Shown here: piece after piece, positions 9,604 through 21,376 of the stretch | How the letters are laid out: each line of letters starts with the position of its first letter | Numbering within the stretch: position 1 is the first letter of the stretch | NCBI RefSeq assembly: GCF_000307025.1 | Contig: NC_018584.1 | Location: 1,612,001-1,676,000, forward strand | DNA: 64,000 bases | Direction of reading: 5' to 3' | Origin: Listeria monocytogenes ATCC 19117 | GTDB lineage: Bacteria; Bacillota; Bacilli; Lactobacillales; Listeriaceae | Position numbers and translations under genes: made by a program | The notes under the pieces: generated by a model | What the model was told of the DNA's origin: nothing | The model's input: only the letters and a program-made list of their open reading frames with translations | The model's database searches: none

Positions 9604-10760
9604 CCCTCTTCACTCCCAATCAATTGGTTTTCCAAAACACTTTTCAATAAATATATGGCTTGATCGATTTCTGCATAACTGACGGTTAAAGGTGGTAAGA
9701 TTCGTAGCACATTAGCCCCCGCAGTTAGTATTAGCAATCCTTTATCTCTAAGTTCCGTTACAACTGGTTCTGCGGTATTTTCAAGTTCTATACCTATCAG
9801 AAATCCTCCACCACGAATGACAGAAACATTATCCAACGCCTCTAAATGCACTTCTAACAAATATCTAAAATAGTCTGCTTTGGCATTTACCTCTTCTAAA
9901 AATCCCGCTTGTTTCATTGTTCGTAATATCTCTTTAGCCGCCGCAAGGGCCAATTTATTTCCTCCAAAAGTAGAGCCATGACTTCCTGGCCCAAAAGCAC
10001 TACTTAGATTCGCTTTTCCGACCATCGCTCCAATCGGCAAGCCATTTCCAAGCCCTTTTGCTAAAGTGAAAATATCTGGTTCTAAACCAATCTGCTCAAA
10101 TCCATAAAGCGTCCCCGTTCGCCCAAGCCCAGTCTGCACTTCATCAATAATTAATAATACCCCCATTTTTTTGCAAAGCAATTGAACCTCTAAAAGAAAG
10201 GCTGCATTTGCTGGGATGACGCCACCTTCCCCTTGAATTACTTCTAACATGACTGCTGCTGTATGTTCATCGATTTCTGCTCGGAAAGCCTCGATGTCAT
10301 TATAAGGGACGTAAGTGAAGCCAGGAACAAGTCCCCCGAACCCTTGATGAATTTTAGCTTGGGCTGTAGCTGACATCGAACCAAAAGTACGTCCGTGGAA
10401 AGATTTTTCAAAGGTAATTATTTTTTCTTTCCCGGTATATTTTCTAGCTAATTTGAGCGCTGCTTCATTTGCCTCTGTTCCGCTATTACAAAAGAAAACT
10501 AATCTGTCTTTACCATCTGCAATTAATTCTGCGACACTATCTTGCAAAGCACATTCATATAAATTCGATGTGTGCCAAATATTCGTTAGTTGTTGTTGTA
10601 CTGCTTCTGCAACATTTGCTGGACAATGACCAAGGTTACAAACTGCGATACCGCTAGTGAAATCGAGATATGTTTTACCATTTTTATCTGTTACAACCGT
10701 GCCCGTACCGTTAACTAAATCAATAGGAAACCTTTTGTATGTTGGAAAAACATGTTTCAT
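9600..10760 (-). CDS. argD: Acetylornithine aminotransferase
   Basis: PLP enzyme that transfers an amino group from glutamate to N-acetylglutamate semialdehyde. Class III aminotransferase features: SGTEAN at residues 93-98, D206 in IIDEVQTG, and the PLP lysine K235 in [10 protein letters not shown]. Length 386 aa. Overlaps argB upstream and argF downstream by 4 bases each (ATGA), a tightly coupled arrangement. Confidence 0.95.
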   Translation of the reverse strand: MKHVFPTYKRFPIDLVNGTGTVVTDKNGKTYLDFTSGIAVCNLGHCPANVAEAVQQQLTNIWHTSNLYECALQDSVAELIADGKDRLVFFCNSGTEANEAALKLARKYTGKEKIITFEKSFHGRTFGSMSATAQAKIHQGFGGLVPGFTYVPYNDIEAFRAEIDEHTAAVMLEVIQGEGGVIPANAAFLLEVQLLCKKMGVLLIIDEVQTGLGRTGTLYGFEQIGLEPDIFTLAKGLGNGLPIGAMVGKANLSSAFGPGSHGSTFGGNKLALAAAKEILRTMKQAGFLEEVNAKADYFRYLLEVHLEALDNVSVIRGGGFLIGIELENTAEPVVTELRDKGLLILTAGANVLRILPPLTVSYAEIDQAIYLLKSVLENQLIGSEEG

Positions 10761-11509
10761 CCAATCGCCACCTTGTTTTTTATTTTTGTTCCGCTAGTGT
10801 TAAGGGAATCTGTAATAATAACTTTTCCGACACCGTTTTCGGCAGCAAAGGCAGCGCTAGCTAATTTAGGAATCATTCCACCTTTTATTACGCCGGCATT
10901 TTGCAGCTTTTCTATTTCATCTGTGGCTATTTCGCCAATAATTTCTGAACCTTTTTTCACACCAGGTACATCTGTTAGTAAATAGAGTGCTTCTGCTTGA
11001 AGTGCGCTTGCTACTTCACAGGCGGCTGTATCTGCATTGACATTTAGCCAATCGTATTCACTGTTTATACCAAGCGGCGCAATCACAGTGATAATATTTT
11101 CGCTAAGTAATTGTTCGATTAAATCTGTCTTTACTTTCGTTATTTTTCCGACAAATCCCAAATTCGCGTCGTTCAAAAAATCTGCTTCTAGTAACCCTGT
11201 ATCACCCGCATTTAAACCGATAACCGAAATATTACGTTTTTGAAAAGCAGTGGTAATAGCTGGTTGGACTTGGCCAATTAAAACCATTTTTGTCACTTCA
11301 AGAGTCGCTTTATTAGTGACACGTAGACCATTTTTTGTTTCGACAGGAATAGCAAGAGATTTCATCATTTTTGTAATATAATGCCCACCACCATGAACGA
11401 GTACAATTTTTTTATTGGCAGCTTGCCATTGTATTATTTGTTGGAAAAAATCTTCTGTTAAATTGTCACTTGCGACACCGCCTAGTTTTACGACTATCGT
11501 ATTCTCCAT
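10757..11509 (-). CDS. argB: Acetylglutamate kinase
   Basis: Phosphorylates N-acetylglutamate with ATP; amino-acid kinase fold. K8 with the following GG, the VHGGG loop at residues 38-42, and the ATP-site segment near GGMIPKL are visible. Length 250 aa, on the short side, without the N-terminal helix that marks arginine-feedback-inhibited hexameric forms. It may therefore not be strongly feedback-controlled (inference). Lies 12 bases after argJ. Confidence 0.95.
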   Translation of the reverse strand: MENTIVVKLGGVASDNLTEDFFQQIIQWQAANKKIVLVHGGGHYITKMMKSLAIPVETKNGLRVTNKATLEVTKMVLIGQVQPAITTAFQKRNISVIGLNAGDTGLLEADFLNDANLGFVGKITKVKTDLIEQLLSENIITVIAPLGINSEYDWLNVNADTAACEVASALQAEALYLLTDVPGVKKGSEIIGEIATDEIEKLQNAGVIKGGMIPKLASAAFAAENGVGKVIITDSLNTSGTKIKNKVAIG

Positions 11510-11521
11510 CCTGATTCCTCC

Positions 11522-12718
11522 TTACGTCCGGTAGCATGCGTTAATTTTGACGTATTCATAACTCAAGTCGCAACCCCATGCTGTTCCTGACTCAAGTCCG
11601 ATATGAAGATCAACGTCGATAATGATATGCTCTTCTTCTAAATAGGCATCTAACGCCTGTTGATTAAAAATGGTTTGGCTGCTATGATTCAGAATTTCAA
11701 TCCCGCCAATTTTAATCGTAATATTATCTGGCGCAAACCGGCCACCTGAATAGCCAATCGCGCAAATAATACGTCCCCAGTTCCCATCTCCACCAAAAGC
11801 TGCCGTCTTCACGAGACTAGAGGAAACAATTTTTTTAGCAATCATTCTTGCATCTTCTGTTTTTGTAGCGCCATTAACTTGTACCTCGATTAGTTTTGTC
11901 GCTCCCTCGCCGTCTCGCGCGATGCTTTTAGCAAGGTGCTCCGTTACCGCTTGAAACATATCCGCAAATTTCGCAAAATCCGCTGTCCCTTCCTGAAGCA
12001 TCGGGTTTTCTGCACAGCCATTCGCCATGACTACCACCATATCGTTGGTAGAAGTATCGCCATCTACCGTTATTTGATTGAAAGTTTTGTCTACTTTTAT
12101 TTTTAGTAATTTTTGCAATAATTCAGCCGGGATTGCGGCATCTGTTGTAATAAAAGCAAGCATTGTCGCCATATTTGGATGAATCATTCCTGATCCCTTC
12201 GCTACACCTGACATCGTTACCTTTCTACCACCAATTTCTGTTTGAAAACTGATTTGTTTTTGAAACGTATCTGTTGTTAAAATCGCTTCTTCAAAATCGG
12301 CCGCATTTCCAGTTTGCTTTTCTAGCATTTCTATTCCCGCGTTGATTTTGTCCATCGGTAGCATATCGCCAATAATTCCCGTGGAAGCAACGGCTACGTA
12401 ATCAAGTGGAATATCTAACTTTTCTGCCGTTTGAGCCCGCATCGCAAGTGCATCTAACATACCTTGATTCCCTGTACATGCATTGGCATTCCCACTATTC
12501 ACAATAATTGCTTGTAACTTCGCATTACTTTGAAAAGAATCTTTCGTTACAAAAATTGGTGCGGCTTGCATTTGATTCATCGTATAAACAGCGGCTGCAT
12601 TTGCTGGAACTTCTGAATAAATCCAACCAATATCATTTCGTTTTCTTTTAAGCCCTGCATGTTTTCCGTCAGCATAAAATCCTTTTGGTGAAGCGATATT
12701 TCCTTTGACAAGTTCCAT
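11522..12718 (-). CDS. argJ: Bifunctional ornithine acetyltransferase / N-acetylglutamate synthase
   Basis: Recycles the acetyl group from acetylornithine to glutamate. The protein cleaves itself before the nucleophile threonine, here T185 in [13 protein letters not shown], preceded by KGSGMIHP. Length 398 aa. Because no separate argA is seen, the bifunctional form (acetyl-CoA as well as acetylornithine donor) is likely, as in B. subtilis. Second gene of the operon, 15 bases after argC. Confidence 0.95.
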   Translation of the reverse strand: MELVKGNIASPKGFYADGKHAGLKRKRNDIGWIYSEVPANAAAVYTMNQMQAAPIFVTKDSFQSNAKLQAIIVNSGNANACTGNQGMLDALAMRAQTAEKLDIPLDYVAVASTGIIGDMLPMDKINAGIEMLEKQTGNAADFEEAILTTDTFQKQISFQTEIGGRKVTMSGVAKGSGMIHPNMATMLAFITTDAAIPAELLQKLLKIKVDKTFNQITVDGDTSTNDMVVVMANGCAENPMLQEGTADFAKFADMFQAVTEHLAKSIARDGEGATKLIEVQVNGATKTEDARMIAKKIVSSSLVKTAAFGGDGNWGRIICAIGYSGGRFAPDNITIKIGGIEILNHSSQTIFNQQALDAYLEEEHIIIDVDLHIGLESGTAWGCDLSYEYVKINACYRT

Positions 12719-12733
12719 TTTATTTTTCCCCTT

Positions 12734-13765
12734 TCACGGATACACCGGAATAAACCTTAATCCGTCACTTTCAGCAAAATTCGCCATTATGTTTAAATTT
12801 TGAATGGCCTGACCAGCCGCCCCTTTAACTAAATTATCAAGCACAGAAACGATAGTAATCACATTCGTTTTTTCATTATAAGCAAGACCTATATCACAGT
12901 AATTCGATGCTGTCACTTGTTTGACAGTCGGATATACATTTTCTGGTTGGATTCGGACAAATGGAGCATTCTCGTAGGTGGATTTGTAAAGCGTATGTAA
13001 CTCTTTTTGGGTGATAGGATTTTTGGGTTTAACGTAGATGGTTGTGAAGATTCCTCTTGTGATGGGAATTAACGAAGTAGAAAATTGAATTGCTGGGATA
13101 GTCTCATCCCATTTAGTTAATTGTTGCATAATTTCTGGAATATGTTGATGAGAATTCATTTTATAAAGTGTCATGTTTTCATTGGTTTCTGTAAAATGAG
13201 TACTTGCAGAGGGCACTTTTCCTGCGCCGGAAATACCTGATTTAGCGTCTACGATAATCGATGTTGGATCAATCAACTGGCTTTTCACTAGAGGTGCTAT
13301 GCCTAACAAAGTTGCAGTTGCATAACATCCAGGATTAGCAATGAATCTAGCTTCTTTCTTATCACGGAATTCTGCTAAACCATATTCCGCCTTAGCGATA
13401 TACTCGATTGGAGCCGCGCTTTTTCCGTACCATTTTTCGTAAAGCTGCCTGTCTTTTAATCGAAAGTCCCCGGATAGATCAATGACATTCAAACCTGCAT
13501 CTACATATGGGAGAGCAATATCTTTCGCGATTCCAGAAGGCGTGGCAATAAAAACGGTATCACTTTTTTCGATGATTTCTGCTGAATTTATTTTCTCTAA
13601 GGGGCTAGCTTCTAAATCTTTTAAATGAGGATAAAAGGTTGCAAGTGTTTCTGATTGAGCGGAAAAACTATGTAACGTCGCTATGTCTACCGAAGCATGT
13701 TGATGAAGCAAGCGAATTAGCTCAAGCCCTCCGTATCCTGTTGCACCAATAATGGAAACTTTCAT
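12734..13765 (-). CDS. argC: N-acetyl-gamma-glutamyl-phosphate reductase
   Basis: NADPH-dependent reductase forming N-acetylglutamate semialdehyde. The N-terminal Rossmann loop GATGYGG is at residues 7-13 and the catalytic cysteine is C147 in NPGCYATA. Length 343 aa. First gene of argCJBDF, which lacks argGH and carAB, so the final steps must be encoded elsewhere. The ATG follows GGGAGGGG. Confidence 0.96.
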   Translation of the reverse strand: MKVSIIGATGYGGLELIRLLHQHASVDIATLHSFSAQSETLATFYPHLKDLEASPLEKINSAEIIEKSDTVFIATPSGIAKDIALPYVDAGLNVIDLSGDFRLKDRQLYEKWYGKSAAPIEYIAKAEYGLAEFRDKKEARFIANPGCYATATLLGIAPLVKSQLIDPTSIIVDAKSGISGAGKVPSASTHFTETNENMTLYKMNSHQHIPEIMQQLTKWDETIPAIQFSTSLIPITRGIFTTIYVKPKNPITQKELHTLYKSTYENAPFVRIQPENVYPTVKQVTASNYCDIGLAYNEKTNVITIVSVLDNLVKGAAGQAIQNLNIMANFAESDGLRFIPVYP

Positions 13766-13786
13766 CCTAACCCCTCCCGTTAATTA

Positions 13787-13804
13787 TTAAATGATACTTT
13801 TCAT
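13787..13804 (-). promoter_or_regulatory. Candidate ARG box between the argC promoter and start
   Basis: Minus-strand ATGA-N6-TCAT dyad (ATGAAAAGTATCAT) resembles the ArgR/AhrC box (consensus like CATGAATAAAAATKCAAK) and would overlap the transcription start. AT-richness makes chance matches likely. Confidence 0.4.
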
Positions 13805-13831
13805 TATAATGATGTATATTTATAATGTCAA
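13803..13831 (-). promoter_or_regulatory. Consensus sigma-A promoter of argCJBDF
   Basis: Minus strand TTGACA (13831-13826), 17 bases, TATAAT (13808-13803): a perfect match to the sigma-A consensus. Such a strong promoter implies tight repression, consistent with ARG-box-like sequences on both sides. Confidence 0.9.
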
Positions 13832-13858
13832 ATGGTTTTTTATTAATATTTAAAACTA

Positions 13859-13876
13859 TTTTATGCATTTTTAGTT
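13859..13876 (-). promoter_or_regulatory. Candidate upstream ARG box
   Basis: Minus-strand AACTAAAAATGCATAAAA matches the right half of the B. subtilis ARG box (AAAAATGCA). It lies about 28 bases upstream of the -35. Two spaced boxes are typical of ArgR-type regulation. Confidence 0.4.
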
Positions 13877-13899
13877 ATTTATTATGTATATAATATACA

Positions 13900-13933
13900 A
13901 AAACCGTTTATCCAGAAAAGGATAAACGGTTAA
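13900..13933 (-). terminator. Terminator of thiI
   Basis: AACCGTTTATCC and its exact complement around AGAAAA, followed on the minus strand by a T-run. Confidence 0.9.
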
Positions 13934-13935
13934 TC

Positions 13936-15147
13936 TTAAAATAAATCAGCAAACTCATCTTTGACTTGTGCAGTTTCCGCTACATTCACAGAAATGGTTT
14001 CAATGTTGTCTAATGCTTTCGCAATTAACGCTTCAAAATCTGTGAAACTTTCGTAATGCTCGATTTTATCTAGTTTTGGTTTTGTTTTTGGAGATGGTGG
14101 CGTGAAAATGGTACAGCAATCTTCAAATGGTTGCACTGATAAATTATACGTATCAATCTTTTGCGCGATTTGAATGATTTCATTTTTATCCATGGATACG
14201 ACTGGACGAATGATTGGTGTCGCTGTTACGGCGTTAATTGCTAGCATACTTTCCAATGTTTGGCTGGCAACTTGCCCTAAACTTTCGCCATTAACAATCG
14301 CTAAACCGTTTCTCCTGCGACGAAGTTCATCCGTAATTCGAAGCATCATTCGACGAGTTACGGTCATAATCACACTTTCAGGAATTTGTTGTTTGATCAC
14401 TTCTTGAATCTCTGTAAATGGAACGATGTGCATTTGTACCTGTCCGCTGTATTTAGCCAATTTTGCAGCTAAATCAACCGCCTTTTGTTTCGCTTGTTCA
14501 CTTGTATACGGTGGGCTATGAAAATGAACTGCTTCAATTTCTACGCCACGTTTTTGGGCTAAATAGCCTGCAACCGGACTATCAATACCTCCCGAAAGCA
14601 TTAACATTGCACGACCCGATGAACCTACTGGCAGACCAGCTGCACCAAGAATTGTCCGGCATGATAAAAATACGCCTTCTTTACGCACATCAATGGTTAG
14701 TTTTACATCAGGATTTTTAACATTGACCGTTAAATCTTCCATATTTTGTAATACATAAGCACCGATTTCTTGGTTGATTTCATTAGAATCAAGCGGAAAC
14801 TCGCGGTGGCTACGTCTTGCTGCGACTTTAAATGTTCCGTTCTCCTCATGCGCATCTTGTACTAAGGCAAGTGCAGCGGCTTTTACTTCCTCTACATCTA
14901 AATTGACGCGTACAGCTGGACTAAAGGATTGGATTCCGAAAATCGGTTTTAAACGTTCTTCTACGAGCTGATAATCTGCCCCATTTAAAATAATATACAT
15001 TCGGTCACGTTCTCCGTGAATACGAACTTCCGGCAAATCTGTCATTGCACGTTTGACGTTTTGCGCCAACTTTGTCACAAATTGTTTTCTGTTTTTTCCT
15101 TTTGTAGATAACTCTCCGTATCTAATTAACATACGATCAAATTCCAA
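13936..15147 (-). CDS. thiI: tRNA 4-thiouridine synthetase ThiI
   Basis: Adenylates U8 of tRNA and inserts sulfur; in some bacteria it also serves thiamine thiazole synthesis. An N-terminal THUMP-type RNA-binding region (about 60-165) is followed by the PP-loop SGGIDS at residues 185-190. At 403 aa it lacks the C-terminal rhodanese domain of the E. coli enzyme, like B. subtilis ThiI, so sulfur must come directly from the neighbouring desulfurase. The start is TTG at 15147 (protein MEFDRMLIRYGEL...), one base after the nifZ stop; the N-terminus aligns with B. subtilis ThiI, which supports the TTG. Confidence 0.94.
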   Translation of the reverse strand: MEFDRMLIRYGELSTKGKNRKQFVTKLAQNVKRAMTDLPEVRIHGERDRMYIILNGADYQLVEERLKPIFGIQSFSPAVRVNLDVEEVKAAALALVQDAHEENGTFKVAARRSHREFPLDSNEINQEIGAYVLQNMEDLTVNVKNPDVKLTIDVRKEGVFLSCRTILGAAGLPVGSSGRAMLMLSGGIDSPVAGYLAQKRGVEIEAVHFHSPPYTSEQAKQKAVDLAAKLAKYSGQVQMHIVPFTEIQEVIKQQIPESVIMTVTRRMMLRITDELRRRRNGLAIVNGESLGQVASQTLESMLAINAVTATPIIRPVVSMDKNEIIQIAQKIDTYNLSVQPFEDCCTIFTPPSPKTKPKLDKIEHYESFTDFEALIAKALDNIETISVNVAETAQVKDEFADLF

Positions 15148-15148
15148 T

Positions 15149-16288
15149 TTATTTCACCACTTTATTTAGATTTTCAATGATTTCTTGCAGTTTTTGAATA
15201 AAAATTTTCGCTTCAGATAAACGATTTTCATACGATAAGCTAACACGTACTGCTCCTGTTGCTTCTTCGTCCGTCACACCCATCGCTTTTAACGTGCTGC
15301 TTGCTAGCTTCTGCTTAGAAGAACACGCACTAGTGGTGGAAATGTAAATATCTTCTTTTTCTAAAGCATGTACTAAAATTTCCCCACGATGCCCTTTTGC
15401 CGAAAAACAAACGATATGCGGAGCCGCGACACTTTGTTTCGTATGAACTGTCATATCAGACATTTGCGCAATTTCCGTTAGTAAATAATCGCGAATCTCG
15501 ATTAATGCTTCTTTTCGTGGCTCATTTTCGAGCGTTAGTCGTAATGCTTTTGCCAGCGCAACATTCCCAGCTAAATTTTCTGTTCCACTGCGGTAGCCCA
15601 TTTCCTGCCCACCACCAAGAATTTCTGAATGCAAATGCACATTTTTTCGTTTAAAAAGTATTCCGGTTCCACGTAGAGCATGAAATTTATGCCCTGAAAA
15701 AGTGAGCAAATCAATAGCATTCTCATTAAGTGCAAGTGGTATTTTTCCGATACCTTGAACGAAATCTACATGAAAGAAAGTATGTTCAAGCAATTTTAGC
15801 ATTTCGCCAATTTCGTGCAGTGGTTGGATGCTTCCCACCTCATTGTTCACGCCCATAATAGACACTAAAATCGTTTCATCTGTGAGTGCAGCTTTCAATG
15901 CTTCCATCTTGATGACGCCGTTTTTATCTACTGGTAAATACGTGACAGTAAAACCTTCCTGCTCAAGTTCTTCCATTACCATACGAACAGAAGGATGCTC
16001 GATGCTAGAGGTAACAATATGTTTCCCGCGATTTTGGTAACTATAAACGAGCCCTTTAATCGCCAAATTATTCCCCTCTGTGCCACCAGATGTAAAAATA
16101 ATTTCTTCTGGCAAAGCGCTCACCATCGCAGCGATTTGTTTTCTTGATGCATCAAGCAGCTCTTTCGACTTAGCACCAAAACGATGCAGCGAAGAAGGAT
16201 TAGCAAAATAATTACTCGCTACCTTTGTATATGTTTCAAGTACGGCCGCATTTGGCTTTGTTGTCGCACTATTATCGAAATAAATCAT
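15149..16288 (-). CDS. nifZ: Cysteine desulfurase dedicated to ThiI (NifZ/IscS-like)
   Basis: PLP enzyme that takes sulfur from cysteine as a persulfide. PLP lysine K201 is in FSGHKFH and the persulfide cysteine C322 in TSACSSKQK. Length 379 aa. Directly upstream of thiI with a single base between them, which matches the B. subtilis nifZ-thiI pair where this desulfurase feeds ThiI. It is therefore unlikely to be the main Fe-S desulfurase. Confidence 0.92.
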   Translation of the reverse strand: MIYFDNSATTKPNAAVLETYTKVASNYFANPSSLHRFGAKSKELLDASRKQIAAMVSALPEEIIFTSGGTEGNNLAIKGLVYSYQNRGKHIVTSSIEHPSVRMVMEELEQEGFTVTYLPVDKNGVIKMEALKAALTDETILVSIMGVNNEVGSIQPLHEIGEMLKLLEHTFFHVDFVQGIGKIPLALNENAIDLLTFSGHKFHALRGTGILFKRKNVHLHSEILGGGQEMGYRSGTENLAGNVALAKALRLTLENEPRKEALIEIRDYLLTEIAQMSDMTVHTKQSVAAPHIVCFSAKGHRGEILVHALEKEDIYISTTSACSSKQKLASSTLKAMGVTDEEATGAVRVSLSYENRLSEAKIFIQKLQEIIENLNKVVK

Positions 16289-16365
16289 AAAAACTAAATT
16301 CTCCTCCCCAATATTCCACTCTCCATTTTATCATAATTCCAACACTTTCCAACTACTATTTTCAT

Positions 16366-16409
16366 AAAAAAACAGGATTCCTATTATAAAAATAGAAATA
16401 CCTGTTTTT
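16366..16409 (-). terminator. Terminator of ezrA
   Basis: Imperfect stem AAAAACAGG...AATAG/CTATT...CCTGTTTTT with T-run on the minus strand. Confidence 0.75.
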
Positions 16410-16415
16410 ACGTTT

Positions 16416-18131
16416 TTATTCAATATCGTCGACGCTTACTTTTGATTCATACGCTTTTTCGACTTTTTTAAATGCTCCTGTTTCCACTTTTTCCAGCGCG
16501 GTTACAGCAATTTCTAATGCTTTTTTATACTGATAATCATTGTAGAAATGGTTTTCTGCTTGAACGAGTTCATCTGCAAGTTCTTTGTTACGCAATCGAT
16601 AGCGGTTAGCATATTGGATAACATGCTCAACTAAGCGAACATTTTCCATCATTTCCTCGGCTTTTTCAGTTAAATGAGTTAAATCTTCTTCTGCAATACG
16701 CCAATTTTGGCTTACTGCTTTCATATTTAGCGGTTTCTCTTCCAAACGTTTCTCAAGCGCATTAATGGATTCCCCCATATGCTCTCGTAGCGATAAATAC
16801 TCTTCTGGAAGACCTGGCAAACGTTCTCGTTCCATTTTGCGATCTAGTGTAATAATTGCACGACGCATCCGTTCAGCATCATCACGCGCTTCTAGTTCAT
16901 CTTTACGCAAAGAACGCAATTCTTCAGCGAATTTGTCCTGCTCAGCGCTAATCGTAATAAGTGCTGCATCAATTTCTTTCAATGTATCTTGCGCTGCCGA
17001 GTAGGCAATCTCACCACTAGCAATTAGAGCAGTTAATTGTTCAAAGTTTTCTTTTGCTTCACTCAATTTAGCGCTCGTTTTTAAATAAACCGCTAGATCA
17101 TCTTCAGCAACATGATAGGTTTGTTTTACTTCTGTAATTTGTTCAGCAAGTGCATCTGAAACGGCATTTTGGCGTTGTAACTTGTCAGAAGTTGGGCTAT
17201 GATTTTCTTTCACGAAATGGCGAGCTTCTGCTTCGTGTTCAAGCGTATCATAAAACAAATCGATTTCATTATGTAATTCTTCTACTCCTTGTTCCGCTTC
17301 ATCTAAATCAAGATTAATTACATTTTTTTTCATTTTATCAATTTGATTTTTCATGCGAGAAATCTCTTTATCTAACTCCATTTGAGCTAAATAATAACCT
17401 TTTCGCACCATTTCTTCATAGCCAGCGCGAAGTTTAGTCATTTCTTCTGGCAAAATGGTATCTGTTTCATGCAGTAATGACGGGATTCGCTCCATTTGCG
17501 CTTCGATTACTTGCATTTCTTTTTGAACCACTATAACGATTTCTCGTGCCTCTAAATGATCACCTTGGTCAGTTAATGAATCATAGCTATTTAAGCTTTC
17601 TGACAGTTCACTTAGTTTTGTCTCAATATATGGTAACGTTTCTCCAAGTTTAAATCCTCTTGTCAAAACTTCTCGGCGCAACTCCGCAAATTTTTCTTTC
17701 GTGGCACGACTTTCTTTGGCATTTTTTTCTTCACTAATAAGTAGCTCTTTTAGTCCACCAAGAATTTGATCCATTTGCTTTTCAATTACAACGAGCATTT
17801 GCTCAATATCATTTTCAGCGTGTGTAGCAGAACGGAACTTGTAACGGTCCGTGTTCATCTCTGCTTCTAATAACACTTCTTCTAAATCAGGAAATAATCT
17901 AGTTTCAATTTCATCCCAGGACGAACGCCATGATTCAAAAAGCGCTTCTGTCTGACCTGTTAGTTTTAATTTTTTCACTTTTGAAAGTTCATCAATAACC
18001 GGCCGCTCTCTGAGTTTAATCTTTTTCTCTTCTAACTCGTTTATTCTTTGGTAATGTTTTCTTTTTAATATGTAGCCTGCACCAATGACTGCAATAACTA
18101 CGATAATAAAGCCGATTAACATGTAGTACAT
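16416..18131 (-). CDS. ezrA: Septation ring formation regulator EzrA
   Basis: Membrane-anchored negative regulator of FtsZ ring formation that also recruits penicillin-binding proteins to the septum. A single N-terminal transmembrane helix (about residues 4-20, MLIGFIIVVIAVIGAGYIL) is followed by about 540 residues of almost continuous charged helix, the spectrin-like coiled-coil repeats of EzrA. Length 571 aa. The frame extends 16 codons upstream, but GGGAGG lies 7 bases before the ATG at 18131, which I chose. Single gene with its own terminator. Confidence 0.95.
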   Translation of the reverse strand: MYYMLIGFIIVVIAVIGAGYILKRKHYQRINELEEKKIKLRERPVIDELSKVKKLKLTGQTEALFESWRSSWDEIETRLFPDLEEVLLEAEMNTDRYKFRSATHAENDIEQMLVVIEKQMDQILGGLKELLISEEKNAKESRATKEKFAELRREVLTRGFKLGETLPYIETKLSELSESLNSYDSLTDQGDHLEAREIVIVVQKEMQVIEAQMERIPSLLHETDTILPEEMTKLRAGYEEMVRKGYYLAQMELDKEISRMKNQIDKMKKNVINLDLDEAEQGVEELHNEIDLFYDTLEHEAEARHFVKENHSPTSDKLQRQNAVSDALAEQITEVKQTYHVAEDDLAVYLKTSAKLSEAKENFEQLTALIASGEIAYSAAQDTLKEIDAALITISAEQDKFAEELRSLRKDELEARDDAERMRRAIITLDRKMERERLPGLPEEYLSLREHMGESINALEKRLEEKPLNMKAVSQNWRIAEEDLTHLTEKAEEMMENVRLVEHVIQYANRYRLRNKELADELVQAENHFYNDYQYKKALEIAVTALEKVETGAFKKVEKAYESKVSVDDIE

Positions 18132-18424
18132 CCAAAATCCTCCCATCAACGTTAACTTGTGAAAGAAAAACAGCCACACTCGTGCTGCTCATACATCTTT
18201 TCAATTATGTACATCTTTCCATATGTAGTATATTTTATTCCTCATTTTCAGTTCATTATACACATCTTTTATTTTACCACGATTTGCCTAGAATTACTTG
18301 CGTTTAACGAAAAAATTTTTAAAGCAAGTAAAATCTATTCTATTACAAAACAAATTTCCCGAAATCCCTTGTCGTTCATGCTATACTAAAGACATTATTT
18401 GAAAAGAAATGTGGGGATAAAAAA
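18132..18424. other. Intergenic region between ezrA and the fRMsr gene
   Basis: 293 bases between divergent genes. On the plus strand TGCTATACT (18379-18387) is an extended -10 for the downstream gene. On the minus strand a TATAAT inside GTGTATAATG may serve ezrA, without a clear -35. No coding sequence or RNA gene was recognised. Confidence 0.55.
18379..18387 (+). promoter_or_regulatory. Extended -10 promoter of the fRMsr gene
   Basis: TGCTATACT (TG-N-TATACT), 38 bases before the start codon. Confidence 0.5.
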
Positions 18425-18913
18425 ATGATTGAAATCAAAAAAATGACCGGAACAAAAGAAGAAAATTATGCACTTGCTTTAAAACAAGTACAAGCAATGA
18501 TTGCTGGCGAACCAAATCTAATTGCGAATCTAAGTAATGTTTCTTCTATATTAAATCAAGCACTTTCTGATATTAATTGGGTTGGATTTTATTTACTTGA
18601 AAAAGAAACAAATCAATTAGTACTCGGCCCCTTCCAAGGTTTGCCTGCTTGCATTCGCATTCCACTAGGTAAAGGTGTGTGCGGTTCTGCTGCCTCAGAT
18701 CAAAAAACGTATATAATCGAAAATGTGCATGATTTCCCTGGACATATCGCCTGTGATGCAGCTTCTAATTCAGAAATCGTTCTACCAATTGTAAAAAATA
18801 ATCAACTGCTTGGCGTGCTTGATATTGATAGTCCCCTTTTTAATCGTTTTGATGAAGTGGACCAGTTATGGCTAGAAAAAATCCGTGATGCGATTACTCA
18901 AGAAATAAATTGA
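18425..18913 (+). CDS. Free methionine-(R)-sulfoxide reductase (GAF domain, YtsP-like)
   Basis: A lone GAF domain of 162 aa. The three cysteines of fRMsr are present at C76, C86 and C110, with the same spacing (10 and 24) as C84, C94 and C118 of the E. coli enzyme, and in the same motifs (PACIRIPLGKGVCGSA, HIACDAASNSEIVLP). It should therefore reduce free methionine-R-sulfoxide with thioredoxin rather than act as a cyclic-nucleotide sensor. GGGGAT precedes the ATG. It reads into the rpsD promoter without a terminator. Confidence 0.9.
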   Translation: MIEIKKMTGTKEENYALALKQVQAMIAGEPNLIANLSNVSSILNQALSDINWVGFYLLEKETNQLVLGPFQGLPACIRIPLGKGVCGSAASDQKTYIIENVHDFPGHIACDAASNSEIVLPIVKNNQLLGVLDIDSPLFNRFDEVDQLWLEKIRDAITQEIN

Positions 18914-18939
18914 CAAGCTACTAGTAACTATACTATACT
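18910..18939 (+). promoter_or_regulatory. Promoter of rpsD
   Basis: TTGACA (18910-18915), 18 bases, TATACT (18934-18939). The -35 overlaps the stop codon of the upstream gene. Confidence 0.75.
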
Positions 18940-18944
18940 GGAAG

Positions 18945-19124
18945 ATGTGTAAAATGCAGCTTGAGTAAAATGAATGAGTGTGTTGTTTACCCCCAGATGT
19001 AATTCTGTGGTATATCGCGTAACCGGCGGCTGCTATGGTGATGGTATATGAAGGTAAACTGCCCTGATTTGGTTTTACGTCACGTTTGTTTTATACCAAA
19101 AACAAATAAAAGGAGGAGTCTCTT
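18945..19124 (+). promoter_or_regulatory. Structured leader of rpsD, probable S4 autoregulatory site
   Basis: About 180 untranslated bases between the promoter and the rpsD ATG. It holds several complementary segments, for example GGTAAAC against GTTTACC, and GGTATA repeats near the end. In Bacillus, S4 binds its own leader to repress rpsD, and the position and length here fit that class. The fold was not computed. Confidence 0.6.
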
Positions 19125-19727
19125 ATGGCTCGTTATACAGGTCCAAGCTGGAAAGTTTCCCGTCGTTTAGGAATTTCACTTTCTGGAACAGGTAAAGAAT
19201 TAGAGCGTCGTCCGTATGCTCCAGGTCAACACGGCCCAACTCAACGTAAAAAAATCTCAGAATATGGTTTGCAACAAGCTGAAAAGCAAAAATTGCGTCA
19301 TATGTATGGATTAACTGAACGTCAATTCAAAAACACGTTCAACAAAGCTGGTAAATTACAAGGTAAACATGGTGAGAACTTCATGATCTTACTAGAACAA
19401 CGCCTTGATAACATCGTTTACCGTCTTGGTCTTGCTCGCACTCGTCGTGCAGCTCGTCAACTCGTAAACCATGGCCACATCACTGTAGATGGCAAACGCG
19501 TAGATATCCCTTCTTACCAAGTATCTGTTGGTCAAGTGATCTCTGTTCGTGAAAAATCTGCTAAAAACTCTGCAATCGCTGAAAGCTTAGAAGTTTCAAG
19601 CTTCGTGCCTGAATACGTAACTTTCGATGCAGAAAAACTAACTGGTTCTCTTAACCGTCTACCAGAACGTTCTGAACTTGCTGCTGAAATCAACGAAGCA
19701 TTTATCGTAGAATTCTACAGCCGTTAA
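19125..19727 (+). CDS. rpsD: 30S ribosomal protein S4
   Basis: Primary 16S rRNA-binding protein of the small subunit, 200 aa. N-terminus [19 protein letters not shown] and the S4 RNA-binding domain ([19 protein letters not shown]) are unmistakable. It is of the type lacking zinc-binding cysteines. As in other Firmicutes it is unlinked from the main ribosomal clusters. AGGAGGAG precedes the ATG. Confidence 0.98.
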   Translation: MARYTGPSWKVSRRLGISLSGTGKELERRPYAPGQHGPTQRKKISEYGLQQAEKQKLRHMYGLTERQFKNTFNKAGKLQGKHGENFMILLEQRLDNIVYRLGLARTRRAARQLVNHGHITVDGKRVDIPSYQVSVGQVISVREKSAKNSAIAESLEVSSFVPEYVTFDAEKLTGSLNRLPERSELAAEINEAFIVEFYSR

Positions 19728-19740
19728 TTAGAACTAAAAG

Positions 19741-19782
19741 CCTTACAATGCATGACTTCGGTTGTGTTTGTAAGGTTTTTTT
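19741..19782 (+). terminator. Terminator of rpsD
   Basis: CCTTACAA/TTGTAAGG stem with a 19-base loop and a T7 run. Confidence 0.85.
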
Positions 19783-19787
19783 ATGCA

Positions 19788-19820
19788 CAAAAAAGCACTC
19801 GTCTTTAAAAACGAGTGCTT
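19788..19820 (-). terminator. Terminator of tyrS
   Basis: AAGCACTCGT paired with ACGAGTGCTT, with a T-run on the minus strand. Confidence 0.88.
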
Positions 19821-19826
19821 TCCCTA

Positions 19827-21355
<1,529 letters not shown>

Positions 21356-21376
21356 GTTATGAAAAGTATACATACA

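Noticed and set aside
18425-18913. GAF-domain cyclic-nucleotide sensor
   Set aside because: The three cysteines have the exact spacing of free-methionine-R-sulfoxide reductases, which gives a better explanation.
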